Part shown: positions 34,660 through 43,150 of the stretch, one piece after another
How the letters are laid out: each line of letters begins with the position of its first letter
Position numbering within the stretch: position 1 is the stretch's first letter
Notes under the pieces: generated by a model
What the model was told of the DNA's origin: nothing
Databases searched by the model: none
Seen by the model: only the letters and a program-made list of their open reading frames with translations
Translations under genes and position numbers: made by a program
Assembly: GCA_037481615.1 (NCBI GenBank)
Contig: JBBFLI010000017.1
DNA from: SpSt-501 sp037481615
Lineage (GTDB): Bacteria; Desulfobacterota; Desulfobacteria; Desulfobacterales; SpSt-501
Direction: 5' to 3' (one strand)
DNA length: 64,000 nt

Positions 34660-35472
34660 TCAGACCGACTCCCGTGGAAGATCGGGAAACCGAAGCGGGA
34701 GAGTCACCTGGAAGACGGCGCCCTCTCCCTTGCGGCTTGCGACACGGATGTCGCCGCCCAGCGCCCGCGCCAGGACGAGCGACCCGGCCAGGCCCAGGCC
34801 GTGCCCCTTGCGCTCGAGAAACGAACAATCCTGGACCTGGGTGTAGCGGCGGAAAATCAGCTCATGATGCGCCGGGTCGATCCCGGGCCCGTCGTCGGCG
34901 ACGGCGATCTCCATGCTCCCCCCGCTCACCTCCAATCGGACCTCGACCCGCTCCCGCCGGTGGTGCAGGGCGTTCTTGACCAGGTTGCCGCAGATCTGGA
35001 GGAATTTGATCTCGTCCTGGACCGCCTCCGCCTGCTCGGCGGGGGGGCTGATCCGGAGAAAGAGGCGGTTGGCCTCGAGCAGTCCCCGGAGCCGCTCCGG
35101 ATCCTGAAAGGTACCGAGGGCCTCGGCCGAGGGACCGATCACCGTTTCCAGCGCTTCGCGCATGGCCTGCATCAAGGAGACCTTCGGCGAGAAGCGACGG
35201 CAGGCGAAACAGCCCGCCTCGGAGCGCCCGATTTCGAGCAGCGCGTTCAGCAGGCCCCAGGCCTTGCGCGTGTTGCGCAGGCTGCGCAGGAGCGTGTTCC
35301 GCTGACGCGCCGTGAGCGGTCCGAATTGCTCGGGTTTTTCGAGCAGCGCGCGCAGCCCGGTCTCGATGATCGCGATCGGGTCCTTCAGCTCGTGGATCAA
35401 AAACTCGATGCTCAATTCCTGGAAGAAGCTCCCTTTGCGGGGAGCGCTCTCGGAAGGGGGCGATTTCGTCAT
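34660..35472 (-). CDS. Histidine kinase (soluble, no visible sensor domain)
   Basis: 270 residues from ATG 35472. Dimerisation helix with the phospho-His in FLIHELKDPIAIIETG near residue 27, then an HATPase domain with N box CGNLVKNALHHR, G1 ADDGPGIDPAHH, F box IFRRYTQ, G2 KGHGLGLAGS. No membrane segment. A CFAC pair near residue 90 (EAGCFACRRF) could respond to redox or metal. It lies 32 bases after the large PAS-GAF kinase and 80 bases before the response regulator. Confidence 0.88.
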   Translation of the reverse strand: MTKSPPSESAPRKGSFFQELSIEFLIHELKDPIAIIETGLRALLEKPEQFGPLTARQRNTLLRSLRNTRKAWGLLNALLEIGRSEAGCFACRRFSPKVSLMQAMREALETVIGPSAEALGTFQDPERLRGLLEANRLFLRISPPAEQAEAVQDEIKFLQICGNLVKNALHHRRERVEVRLEVSGGSMEIAVADDGPGIDPAHHELIFRRYTQVQDCSFLERKGHGLGLAGSLVLARALGGDIRVASRKGEGAVFQVTLPLRFPDLPRESV

Positions 35473-35504
35473 CCTCGACTCCAACCCCCGCGCGGGCGCA
35501 GCGC

Positions 35505-37478
35505 TCAGGGACGCTCGGCCGGCCGGGTTTCCGTCTTTCCGGTCGCGGCAGGGCTTTCTTCCCCGGCCTCAGGAAAGCGCACGATCACGCGCGTCCCCCC
35601 GGCCCGGGCGCAGGGGCGCACCCCGCAGGCGTATCCGCAATCCTCCACCCGGCCCGGGCAGGCGTCGGTCTCGGCCGGCAGGTTCGGGCAACGCTCGCTC
35701 TGCAGCTCGAGCTCGAAGCCGAAGCGCTCGGCGAACATCTGCATGCGCAGCAGATCGAAGCCCTTGCCGCCCGCCCGGAAATCGTAAGGGCTGCGCGTAG
35801 CATACTGCAGCGGCTCGGTGGATGCAAAAAAATTCCCGAAGATGAGATCCCTCGTCTCCGGTGTCATGCCGATCCCGGTGTCGCGGATCTCGAGCCGGCT
35901 GCCGCGGCTCTCCGGAGCGACGATCACCTCGATCGTTCCGCCGTCGGGGGTGTTTTCCACGGCGTTGCGCAACAGCCCCTCGACGACCTTGCGGAGCACC
36001 TCCCCGGGGATCCGCACGGGGGGCGAGGGTTCCAACTGCAGGCAGACCTCGAGCGTGCGGTGGGTGAAACGGGGGCGGAGCATTCCGACCAGCTCGCGCA
36101 CATAGCGCGCCAGATCGATCCGCTCGGGCCGGGCCTCGCGCGGCCCGAAGAGGTGATCGATCCTGCGGCGCAGCCGCTCGGTGACCGTCTCCTCGCCGAA
36201 TTCCTCGGCGGCCAGCGCCTCGAGCTCGTCGGCACAACGGTCGAGCAGTGCGGAAAGGAGCCGGTGGGTCGCCACATCCCGCTCCTGGAGCAGATCGTCG
36301 ATCTTGTACTGCATGTCGAAGAGCCGCTGCAGGTTGCGCTGGGCCCGCTCCAGGGTTTTCGCCCAGCGGGCGCGCTCCGCCTCGGGCAGGCCGCGGGCGA
36401 GCAGGTTGAGCGAAGCCCCCAGAACCGAGAGCGGCGTTTTCAACTCGTGGGAGAGGTGGTGGATGACGCGGTCCTTGGCCCGGTTCATGCGCCGCACCTC
36501 CTCGAGGGTGCGGCCGAGCGCCTCGTTCACGCCCGCGTTCTCGATCGGCAGCGCCACGAGGTTGGCGAGCGAGGAGAGCAGCGCCTCGTCCTCCTCGGTG
36601 AACCCGCCCCCCTTCTTGTTCACCGCGCAGAGCACGCCGATCATGCGCCGCGGGGTGAAGAGGGGGACATCGAGCATGCTGCGGGTGTGATAACCCGCTT
36701 CGGCGTCCACGCGGGCGTAAAAAAAGGGGTTGCGCGATGTGTCGTTGACCCGGAGCGGCCTCCCCGTGCGGTAGACTTCCCCCGCCACCCCCTTGTCGAG
36801 GGGGAAACGGATCTCTTTCATGCGCCGCCCGGTTTCCTGGACGTCGAAGACCGATTGGCGGAAGAAGAACTCCCGGCGTTCCTCGTCGACGAGGATGACG
36901 CTCGCCCCTTCCACGCCGAGCAGTTCGCGCACCTCGCGGGTGATGAACTCGAGACGCTCGTCGAGGCTGCGGATGCCGTAGAGCGCCTGGGAGATCCGGA
37001 GAAAGGCCTCGTTGATGCGGCCGGCGCGCTTCTCGCGGGTGACGTCCCGGAGCGTGATCACCTGCCCCGCGGGCCGGTTCTGCTCATCGTAGAAGATCGC
37101 GCCGTCGATCACGATGTCGAGCAGGCGCCCGTCCCGGGTCAGCCGTCGGGTCTCGAAGCCGTGGATCACCCCGTCGCGAAAGAGCCGTTTCAGCCCTTCG
37201 CGGGTCTCCTCCCGGCACTCCGGCGGGACGAAGGGGACCCGCTTGCCTTCGAGTTCCGCAAGCGTCCAGCCGAAGACCTGCTCGAAGGCGGGATTGAGGT
37301 AGGAGACGGTGTGGTCGAGATTGAAGACGAAAACGGGCACGGGGAGAAAGCGCAGGAACTCCCGGTAGCGCTTCTCGGCGCTCCGGGCGGACTCCTGCAG
37401 CCGGGCCTCGCAGGAGGGCTCCTCCGCACCTGCGGCAGGCGGCGTGCGGGCGGGGTGGAGGGAGGTCTCTTCGGGCAC
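35505..37478 (-). CDS. PAS-GAF sensor histidine kinase with a cysteine-rich ATPase-lid insert
   Basis: 657 residues, soluble. PAS domain about 38-155 (FVFNLDHTVSYLNPAFEQVFGW), GAF domain about 165-320 (GASVILVDEERREFF), dimerisation helix with His in VIHHLSHELKTPLSVLG near 345, HATPase with N box LLRNAVENTPDGG, G1 IRDTGIGM, and FDLLRMQMFAERFG. A segment with Cys597, 607, 614, 618 and 623 interrupts the ATPase domain before its last strand; similar inserts occur in deltaproteobacterial kinases and may bind metal. It follows the ACT gene by 37 bases. Signal unknown; a role in controlling aromatic metabolism is only suggested by position. Confidence 0.9.
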   Translation of the reverse strand: MPEETSLHPARTPPAAGAEEPSCEARLQESARSAEKRYREFLRFLPVPVFVFNLDHTVSYLNPAFEQVFGWTLAELEGKRVPFVPPECREETREGLKRLFRDGVIHGFETRRLTRDGRLLDIVIDGAIFYDEQNRPAGQVITLRDVTREKRAGRINEAFLRISQALYGIRSLDERLEFITREVRELLGVEGASVILVDEERREFFFRQSVFDVQETGRRMKEIRFPLDKGVAGEVYRTGRPLRVNDTSRNPFFYARVDAEAGYHTRSMLDVPLFTPRRMIGVLCAVNKKGGGFTEEDEALLSSLANLVALPIENAGVNEALGRTLEEVRRMNRAKDRVIHHLSHELKTPLSVLGASLNLLARGLPEAERARWAKTLERAQRNLQRLFDMQYKIDDLLQERDVATHRLLSALLDRCADELEALAAEEFGEETVTERLRRRIDHLFGPREARPERIDLARYVRELVGMLRPRFTHRTLEVCLQLEPSPPVRIPGEVLRKVVEGLLRNAVENTPDGGTIEVIVAPESRGSRLEIRDTGIGMTPETRDLIFGNFFASTEPLQYATRSPYDFRAGGKGFDLLRMQMFAERFGFELELQSERCPNLPAETDACPGRVEDCGYACGVRPCARAGGTRVIVRFPEAGEESPAATGKTETRPAERP

Positions 37479-37515
37479 GCTCGCTTCCCCCTCGATCGGG
37501 CGGCGGCCGCGGCGG

Positions 37516-37959
37516 TCAGCTTGCGCTGTCCAGGATGCCGAAGGTCTCGGCGTCGAGGATCTTGACGCCGCTTTTCTTGAGAATCTCGATCGCGCGGTCG
37601 TTGTCGCTGAAACGGAAGATCATCACCGCGCGGCTCGAGGAAAAGCGCAGAAACGCGTACATGAAGACGACGATCACCCGCGCCGCGGTCAGCGGCTCGA
37701 GCAGCCGCGCGAGGCTTCCCGGACGGTCCTCGATCTCGACCGCGACCACCTCGTTCACGTAGGCCGGGATCTGCAACCCCATGAGCACCCGCCGCGCGGT
37801 GGCGACATCCGAGACGAGAAGCCGGAGCTGGCCGAACTCGCCCGTGTCGACGAGATTGAGCGCCCGCAGGTTGATCCCGGCGCGGCCGAGGGCCTCGCAG
37901 ACCTCGTACAGCCGTCCGGGAGCGTTTTCAATCGAGACCACGATCTGCTTGAGTTTCAT
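37516..37959 (-). CDS. Tandem ACT-domain protein
   Basis: 147 residues with two ACT domains: IVVSIENAPGRLYEVCEALGRAGINLRAL-type from residue 4 (given here in parts: VSIENAPGRLYEV) and VAVEIEDRPGSLARLLEPL from about residue 73. ACT domains bind amino acids or other small ligands. Proteins of this kind often lie near phenylacetate-CoA ligase genes in anaerobes. As first gene of the unit with two kinases and a receiver, it may act as the ligand sensor. ATG 37959 with GGGGAGAG upstream. Confidence 0.87.
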   Translation of the reverse strand: MKLKQIVVSIENAPGRLYEVCEALGRAGINLRALNLVDTGEFGQLRLLVSDVATARRVLMGLQIPAYVNEVVAVEIEDRPGSLARLLEPLTAARVIVVFMYAFLRFSSSRAVMIFRFSDNDRAIEILKKSGVKILDAETFGILDSAS

Positions 37960-38243
37960 GAGGCTCTCCCCGCTCCTTGCCGGTCGTTCCGGAACCCCGC
38001 CCGGAACAATCGGCGGAATCGGATTTCGGTTCCCCGCTGCCGCGGATAGGCCGAGCGCCGGTGCCGAAACCGCGCCTTGTCGGGCCCCCCCGGGCGGCAG
38101 CCGACGCGAGATCGCCCGCCGCGGGTCGCGGAGGAATCCGCCGCCCCGGCGATCCACGGTTCGGCGGCCGCACGGCGGCGTCACCCGCATCCGCCCAGGC
38201 GGCCGCCGGCCGGCTGCAGGCACAAGAACGCCCTTAATTCAAC

Positions 38244-38269
38244 TTGACAAATTTTGCAAGATATAAAAT
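38244..38269 (+). promoter_or_regulatory. Probable promoter of the ferredoxin/FAD oxidoreductase pair
   Basis: TTGACA at 38244-38249 in an AT-rich patch. The best -10 match, TAAAAT at 38264-38269, is only 14 bases away, so the promoter may need an activator or the true -10 may lie further on. Confidence 0.4.
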
Positions 38270-38283
38270 AGCTACATTGTAGC
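38259..38283. promoter_or_regulatory. Candidate operator upstream of the ferredoxin gene (shared motif)
   Basis: AGATATAAAATAGCT followed by the perfect palindrome GCTACATTGTAGC (38271-38283), ending seven bases before the start codon. Shares its core with 33422-33444 and 48356-48370. Confidence 0.55.
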
Positions 38284-38289
38284 CTGACC

Positions 38290-38814
38290 ATGAACGAGAC
38301 TCCGGACCCTAAAAGTTTCATCCGCGTGATCCCCGAGCGTTGCGACGGTTGCCGCCGCTGCGAGATCGCCTGCTCCATGGGACACTGCGGCATCCCCACC
38401 CCGGAGCGCTCGCGGATCCGCGTCCTGCCCCTGCCGCGAAGCGCCGGTTTCATCCCCGTGCTCTGTCAGGCCTGCGAGGACGCCCCCTGTCTCAAGACCT
38501 GCCCCATGAACGCCCGGCTGCGCACCGCGACGGGGGCGGTCGTCACCGACGAGGAAGTCTGCATCGGCTGCCGCGCCTGCCTCTACATCTGCCCCTACGG
38601 AGCGCCCACGGTCAGCCCGGATGACGGCAAGACGCTGACCTGCGACCGGTGCGCCGGGGAGCCGGGCGGGCCGTGGTGTGTGGCCGCCTGCCGCGGCTGC
38701 GGCGCACTCGAGGCGCTCCGGCCCGAAGAGCTCTTTCCCCGCGGTTCCCGGGCCGCCGCCCAGGCGGTGCGCCGTGTCCTGTCGCCTCCCCGGAGACGGC
38801 GATGCGCATCCTGA
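38290..38814 (+). CDS. Polyferredoxin electron-transfer protein
   Basis: 174 residues with four cysteine groups of the HycB/DmsB type: CDGCRRCEIACS near residue 18, CQACEDAPCLKTCP near 59, CIGCRACLYICP near 91, CDRCAGEPGGPWCVAAC near 118. Carries electrons between redox partners. Overlaps the FAD oxidoreductase gene by 13 bases, so the two probably form one NAD(P)H/ferredoxin unit. The upstream motif is shared with the bam and TRAP promoters. The Arg-rich C-terminus has no known role. Confidence 0.9.
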   Translation: MNETPDPKSFIRVIPERCDGCRRCEIACSMGHCGIPTPERSRIRVLPLPRSAGFIPVLCQACEDAPCLKTCPMNARLRTATGAVVTDEEVCIGCRACLYICPYGAPTVSPDDGKTLTCDRCAGEPGGPWCVAACRGCGALEALRPEELFPRGSRAAAQAVRRVLSPPRRRRCAS

Positions 38815-40067
38815 TCATCGGCAACGGCATCGCCGGCGGGGAGGTCGCCTTCGGCCTGCGGCGCGCCGGCTCCGCAGACGAGATCACGATCCTCTCCGCC
38901 GAGGAGGCCCCCGAATACGATCCCTGCTCGCTTCCTTACTTCCTGGGCCGCGATGTGCCGCGGACGCGCGTCTTCCGGCGGCGCTGGGAGGATTACCCCG
39001 CCGCGGGGATCCGCCTGGAAACGGGCGATGCGGCCGTGGCGATCGACCCGGAAGCGCGCCGCGTGCACACGGCCTCCGGCAGAGAGCACCCGTTCGACCG
39101 GCTCGTTCTCGCTCACGGCGGAAGCCTTTTCGTCCCGCCCATTCCGGGCATCGACCGGCCCGGCGTGCACCGCTGCAAGCAGCTCCCCGAAGCCGACCTC
39201 CTCGACCGGCATCAGGGCTCCCGCGCCGTCGTCATCGGCTCGGGGGCGATCGGCATCGAGGCGGCCGAGGCGCTCAAGAAACGAGGTTACGCGGTCACGG
39301 TGATCGAGGTGATGGACTGGATTCTGCCCGCGCTCTTCGACCCCGAGACCGCCGGCCGGCTCAAGCGCCGTCTCGAACGCTGCGGGATCTCCGCGCTCAC
39401 CGGCGAGCGCGTGCTCCGCATCGAGGGGACCCAAGCGGTCTCCGCCGTCGTCACCGACCGCCGCACCCTCGACTGCGACACGGTCGTCCTCGCCACCGGC
39501 GTCGTCCCCGGGGTCGCGCTCGCCCGGACGGCGGGCATCGAGGTCGGCCGCGGCATCCGCGTCAACGGCCGCCTGGAAACCTGTGTGCCGGGCATTTACG
39601 CCTGCGGCGATTGCATCGAGACGGTCGACGCCTGCACGGGCGAGGACGCCATGTTCCAGCTCAAGCACAACGCGATCGAGCAGGCCCGCATCGTCGTCCG
39701 CAACCTCCGCGGCGAGCCGGCCGACTACCCCGGCGCCTGGGCCTTCGCCCGCGCCCACTTCTTCGACACCCATGCCGTCACCTTCGGCAAGACGACCCGC
39801 GCGACCCAGTGCGAGCTGGGCGAGCTCGAGATCCTCGAGCGCGAGGCGGGGGACGACTACCTGCGGGTGATCCTGAAGGAGGGGGTGATCGTCGGCGGCC
39901 AGGCGATCGGCCGCTTCGCCGATGCGGCGGGGCTGCTGATCGGCGCCATGTGGCGCCGCGAATCGATCCCGGCCCTGCGCGCGCGCCGGGAACTTCTCGC
40001 CGGGCCGCCGCCCGCACTGCCCTGGACCGTCCGCAAGCTGGGGGAACTGCTGGGGTTGACCGGCTGA
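38802..40067 (+). CDS. FAD-dependent pyridine nucleotide-disulfide oxidoreductase family protein
   Basis: 421 residues. FAD site IIGNGIAGGEVAFGLRRAG at the start, NAD(P) site VVIGSGAIGIEAAEALKKRG near residue 142, second FAD motif YACGDCIE near 266. EYDPCSLPYFL near 38 carries a Cys at the place where NADH oxidases and CoA-disulfide reductases have the active Cys. No thioredoxin-reductase CxxC. ATG 38802 lies inside the end of the ferredoxin gene, so translation is coupled. Probably NADH-dependent transfer to the ferredoxin; direction and partner unknown. Confidence 0.88.
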   Translation: MRILIIGNGIAGGEVAFGLRRAGSADEITILSAEEAPEYDPCSLPYFLGRDVPRTRVFRRRWEDYPAAGIRLETGDAAVAIDPEARRVHTASGREHPFDRLVLAHGGSLFVPPIPGIDRPGVHRCKQLPEADLLDRHQGSRAVVIGSGAIGIEAAEALKKRGYAVTVIEVMDWILPALFDPETAGRLKRRLERCGISALTGERVLRIEGTQAVSAVVTDRRTLDCDTVVLATGVVPGVALARTAGIEVGRGIRVNGRLETCVPGIYACGDCIETVDACTGEDAMFQLKHNAIEQARIVVRNLRGEPADYPGAWAFARAHFFDTHAVTFGKTTRATQCELGELEILEREAGDDYLRVILKEGVIVGGQAIGRFADAAGLLIGAMWRRESIPALRARRELLAGPPPALPWTVRKLGELLGLTG

Positions 40068-40091
40068 GGGAGGGGGGATCCGCCCCCCGTC

Positions 40092-40487
40092 TCAGGCCTT
40101 CTTTTCCCAGAGACCGCGCTCGATCAGCACCTCGCGCAGGACTTTCAGCGCCTGGTTGCCCGCCGGAACGCCGCCGTAGACCATCGACTGGAAAATCGCC
40201 TCGGCGATCTCCTCGGGGCGGCAACCCACGTTCAGAGCGGCCTCGATGTGCAGCCGGAGCTCCTCGAGCCGCCCGAGGACGGTGAGGCACCCCACGGTGA
40301 CGAGCTGGCGCACGGGGTGCGGGATGCGCTCGCGGGCGTAAAGGCGGCCGGTGATGAAGAGCGACAGATCCCGCGCCAGATCGCGGTCGAAGGCCTTCCA
40401 GAGTTCGTAGGGGCGGTCTTCCCCACGCACCCCGCGGAAGTAGAGCTCGGCCGTGCGGCGGGTCTTTTCGACCAGTTCGTCGTCCAT
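40092..40487 (-). CDS. Carboxymuconolactone decarboxylase (CMD/AhpD-like) family protein
   Basis: 131 residues from ATG 40487 (GGGAGGTGG upstream). Helical CMD fold: ERIPHPVRQLVTVGCLTVLGR, HIEAALNVGCRPEEIAEAIFQ, GGVPAGNQALKV. The paired CxxC of AhpD peroxidases is missing, so it is nearer to the gamma-carboxymuconolactone decarboxylase type, many of which lack proven activity. It is the last gene of the dehydrogenase-ETF operon, 17 bases after ETF-QO. Confidence 0.85.
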   Translation of the reverse strand: MDDELVEKTRRTAELYFRGVRGEDRPYELWKAFDRDLARDLSLFITGRLYARERIPHPVRQLVTVGCLTVLGRLEELRLHIEAALNVGCRPEEIAEAIFQSMVYGGVPAGNQALKVLREVLIERGLWEKKA

Positions 40488-40504
40488 GGCCACCTCCCGG
40501 AGAT

Positions 40505-42154
40505 TCAGAGCATCGTCCAGTTCGGCCCGCCACCCCCCTCCGGGCAGTTCCAGAGGATATTCCGCAAGGGGTCCTTGATCTCGCAGGTCTTGCAATGGAG
40601 GCAGTTCGAGGGGTTGAGCTTGAGCCGCGGCCCGCCGTCCTCCTGGATGTCCATCTCGTAGACCTGCCCCGGGCAGAAGCGCGTGCAGGGGCTGCGGTAC
40701 TCTTCCCAGCAGCGGCTCGTGCACCACTCGGGCCGGGGGATGTGCAGGTGGCAGGGCTGGTCCTCCTCGTGGCGCGTTCCCGAGAGGTATACCCCGGTCA
40801 GTTTGTCCACATAGAGCGTGCCGTCGAGATCCCCGACCGCGGTCGGCTCCCGGAAGGCGCGCGGTTTGAGCGCGGAGCAGTCCTCGTGGATCGGCATCGG
40901 ATCGATCAGCCCCCGGCCGCCACTCAGCATCTGGGCCCCGAGGTGGAAGATCCGCGAGGCAGGCGGCCGCGACAGGGCCTGGCTGAAGTTCCGGGCTTCC
41001 CGCAGCTCCGCGCCGAGCCAGCTTTCCTCGAGCCGCCGCCGGTAGCCCTCCAGGGCGCAAGCGCCGTTCTCCCCCGCGGCGAGCGCCGCGGCGATCGTCT
41101 CCGCGGCGAGCATCCCCGATTTCATGGCCGTGTGCACGCCCTTCAGGCGGCGGGCGTTCAAAGTGCAGGCCGAGTCGCCGACGACCAGCGCGCCGTCGGC
41201 GAAGAGCCGCGGCATGCTGTACCATCCCCCCACGGGGAGCGTCTTCGCCCCCTGCTGCAGCACCCGACCCCCGGCGATCCACCGCGCAACGAGGGGGTGC
41301 CGTTTGAAGCGCAGGAATTCCTGGTAGGGTTCGAGCATCGTGTCCGCATAGTCGAGCCCCACGACCAGCCCGAGGGAAACGCGGCCCCCCGCCATGCGGT
41401 AGAGAAACCCCCCTCCCTTGGTCTCGAGACCCAGCGGGAAGCCGAAGGTGTGAACCACCGCCTCGGGGGAGCGCCGAAAGGGGGAATCCTCGGGGAGCTC
41501 GATCACTTCCTTGACGGCGGTCTCGAAGGCCGGGGGCATCCGACCTGCGAAGAGGCCGAGGCGCTGCGCCGCCTCGCGCAGGAGGCTCCCCCGCGGCCCC
41601 TCGGCGAAGACGGTCACCTTCGCCAGCAGATCGACCCCCGGCTCGAAGTTCCCCTTGCGCCGCCCCTGCTTGTCGATGCCCTTGTCGCCGGTGCGCACGC
41701 CGAGGACGCGGGGGGAGGAGCCGTCGAAGAGCGTTTCGACGGCGGCGAACCCGGGGAAGACGTTCACCCCCATCTCCTCGGCGATCGCGCCCAGCCACGC
41801 GCAGAACCGCGAGAGGCTGGCGACGAAGGCGCCCTCGTTGTGCAGAAACGGTGGGATCCAGGGCAGCCGCCAGGCCCTCTCCTCCGTGAGGTAGAAGACG
41901 GCGTCGTGGAGGTTTTCCTCCTCGATCGGGCAGCCGCGGCGGCGGAAATCGGGCAGGAGCTCTTCCAGCGCCCGCGGGTCGACCACCGCCCCGCTCAGGC
42001 TGTGCGCGCCGAGCGCCGGGGCTTTTTCGACGACGCAGACCTCGAAATCCCGGCCCTGTTCCGCGGCGAGCTGTTTCAGGCGGATCGCCGCGGCGAGCCC
42101 CGCCGGGCCGGCACCGACGATCACGACGTCGAATTCGAGCCGCTCGCGTTCCAT
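40505..42154 (-). CDS. Electron transfer flavoprotein-ubiquinone oxidoreductase
   Basis: 549 residues. N-terminal FAD site VVIVGAGPAGLAAAIRLKQ, SLSGAVVDPRALEELLP, and GDSACTLNARRLKGVHTAMKSG. The C-terminal [4Fe-4S] domain has CTRFCPGQVYE, CLHCKTCEIKDP, as in ETF-QO. Takes electrons from reduced ETF to menaquinone at the membrane; no full transmembrane span is expected. ATG 42154 is chosen; an upstream TTG at 42166 lies in the etfA stop region. It follows etfA immediately, so electrons from the acyl-CoA dehydrogenase reach the quinone pool through this operon. Confidence 0.94.
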   Translation of the reverse strand: MERERLEFDVVIVGAGPAGLAAAIRLKQLAAEQGRDFEVCVVEKAPALGAHSLSGAVVDPRALEELLPDFRRRGCPIEEENLHDAVFYLTEERAWRLPWIPPFLHNEGAFVASLSRFCAWLGAIAEEMGVNVFPGFAAVETLFDGSSPRVLGVRTGDKGIDKQGRRKGNFEPGVDLLAKVTVFAEGPRGSLLREAAQRLGLFAGRMPPAFETAVKEVIELPEDSPFRRSPEAVVHTFGFPLGLETKGGGFLYRMAGGRVSLGLVVGLDYADTMLEPYQEFLRFKRHPLVARWIAGGRVLQQGAKTLPVGGWYSMPRLFADGALVVGDSACTLNARRLKGVHTAMKSGMLAAETIAAALAAGENGACALEGYRRRLEESWLGAELREARNFSQALSRPPASRIFHLGAQMLSGGRGLIDPMPIHEDCSALKPRAFREPTAVGDLDGTLYVDKLTGVYLSGTRHEEDQPCHLHIPRPEWCTSRCWEEYRSPCTRFCPGQVYEMDIQEDGGPRLKLNPSNCLHCKTCEIKDPLRNILWNCPEGGGGPNWTML

Positions 42155-42162
42155 CGGGGGGT

Positions 42163-43128
42163 TCAACCTTTCAGGGCTTTCACGGCCTCGGTCAGCTTGG
42201 GAAGGATCTGGAACATGTCGCCCACGACCCCGTAGTCGGCCTTGGAGAAAATCGGCGCCTCGGGGTCCTTGTTGATGGCGACGATCACCTTGGAGCTCGA
42301 CATCCCGGCCAGGTGCTGGATCGCCCCGGAGATGCCGCAGGCGATGTAGAGCGTGGGGGAGACGACCTTGCCGGTCTGGCCCACCTGGTCGGAGTGCTTG
42401 CGCCAGCCCTCGTCCACGGCCGAGCGCGAGGCCCCGACCGCGGCCCCGAGGGCGGCGGCCAGTTCCTCGATCGGGGCGAAATTGCCCCCCGTCCCCCGCC
42501 CGCCGGAGACGATGATGTCCGCCTCGGTCAGCTCGACGCGGCCCGAGGTGTCCATGCGCTTCTCGACGACCGCCGTCGGGACCGCCCCCAGGGAAAGCGC
42601 GGGCGCCTCCACGGCGGCCTGCCTCGGCTGGCGCTCGATCCGCATGACGTTCGGCCGCACGGCGGCGATCTGGGGCAGGCCGGCGATCTTCACCTCGGCC
42701 AAAATCTTGCCGCCGAACATCGGCCGGGTGAAGACGAGATCGCCGTCGCGGATGTCGATCGCCGTGCAGTCCATGGCCAGGCCGGCGTCCAGTCTCGCGG
42801 CGTAGCGCGCGGCGAGGTCCTTTCCCTGCACCGTCGCCCCGAAGAGAATCACCGCCGGCGGATCCGCCGCGAGCGCCTGCGCGAGGGCTTCGGTGTACGC
42901 CTCCACGCGGAAATCGGCGAGCGCCGGGTCGTCGAGCACGAGCACCCGGTCCGCCCCGTAGGCGGCCAACTCGGATGCGAGCCCCTGAACGCCGGAGCCC
43001 ATGACCACCGCCGTCAGTTTCGCCCCGCGCGCGTCGGCGAGGCGGCGGCCCTCGCTGACGACCTCATAGGAAACCTTGCGGAATTTCCCTTCCCGTTGCT
43101 CGGTGACGGCCACGATCCCGTCTGCCAT
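42163..43128 (-). CDS. etfA: Electron transfer flavoprotein, alpha subunit
   Basis: 321 residues. C-terminal FAD domain: SGGRGTGGNFAPIEELAAALG near residue 208, VDEGWRKHSDQVGQTGKVV, YIACGISGAIQHLAGM, VAINKDPEAPIFSKADYGVVGD. Pairs with EtfB; accepts electrons from the acyl-CoA dehydrogenase. Good AAGGAGGCGAAG before the start. It lies 22 bases after etfB. Confidence 0.95.
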   Translation of the reverse strand: MADGIVAVTEQREGKFRKVSYEVVSEGRRLADARGAKLTAVVMGSGVQGLASELAAYGADRVLVLDDPALADFRVEAYTEALAQALAADPPAVILFGATVQGKDLAARYAARLDAGLAMDCTAIDIRDGDLVFTRPMFGGKILAEVKIAGLPQIAAVRPNVMRIERQPRQAAVEAPALSLGAVPTAVVEKRMDTSGRVELTEADIIVSGGRGTGGNFAPIEELAAALGAAVGASRSAVDEGWRKHSDQVGQTGKVVSPTLYIACGISGAIQHLAGMSSSKVIVAINKDPEAPIFSKADYGVVGDMFQILPKLTEAVKALKG

Positions 43129-43150
43129 CTTCGCCTCCTTGAACCGGCGG

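Larger units (their letters stand above)
37960..38289. other. 330-base divergent intergenic region
   Basis: Lies between the ACT gene (minus) and the ferredoxin gene (plus). Most is GC-rich with no open gene. GTTCCGGAAC at 37986-37995 is a perfect palindrome close to the ACT start. The last 70 bases turn AT-rich and carry a TTGACA box and the shared operator motif. No small RNA or riboswitch fold was recognised by eye. Confidence 0.6.

Noticed and set aside
40068..40091. GGGGGG/CCCCCC hairpin between convergent genes as an intrinsic terminator
   Set aside because: The stem is six to seven pairs and there is no U run on either strand.
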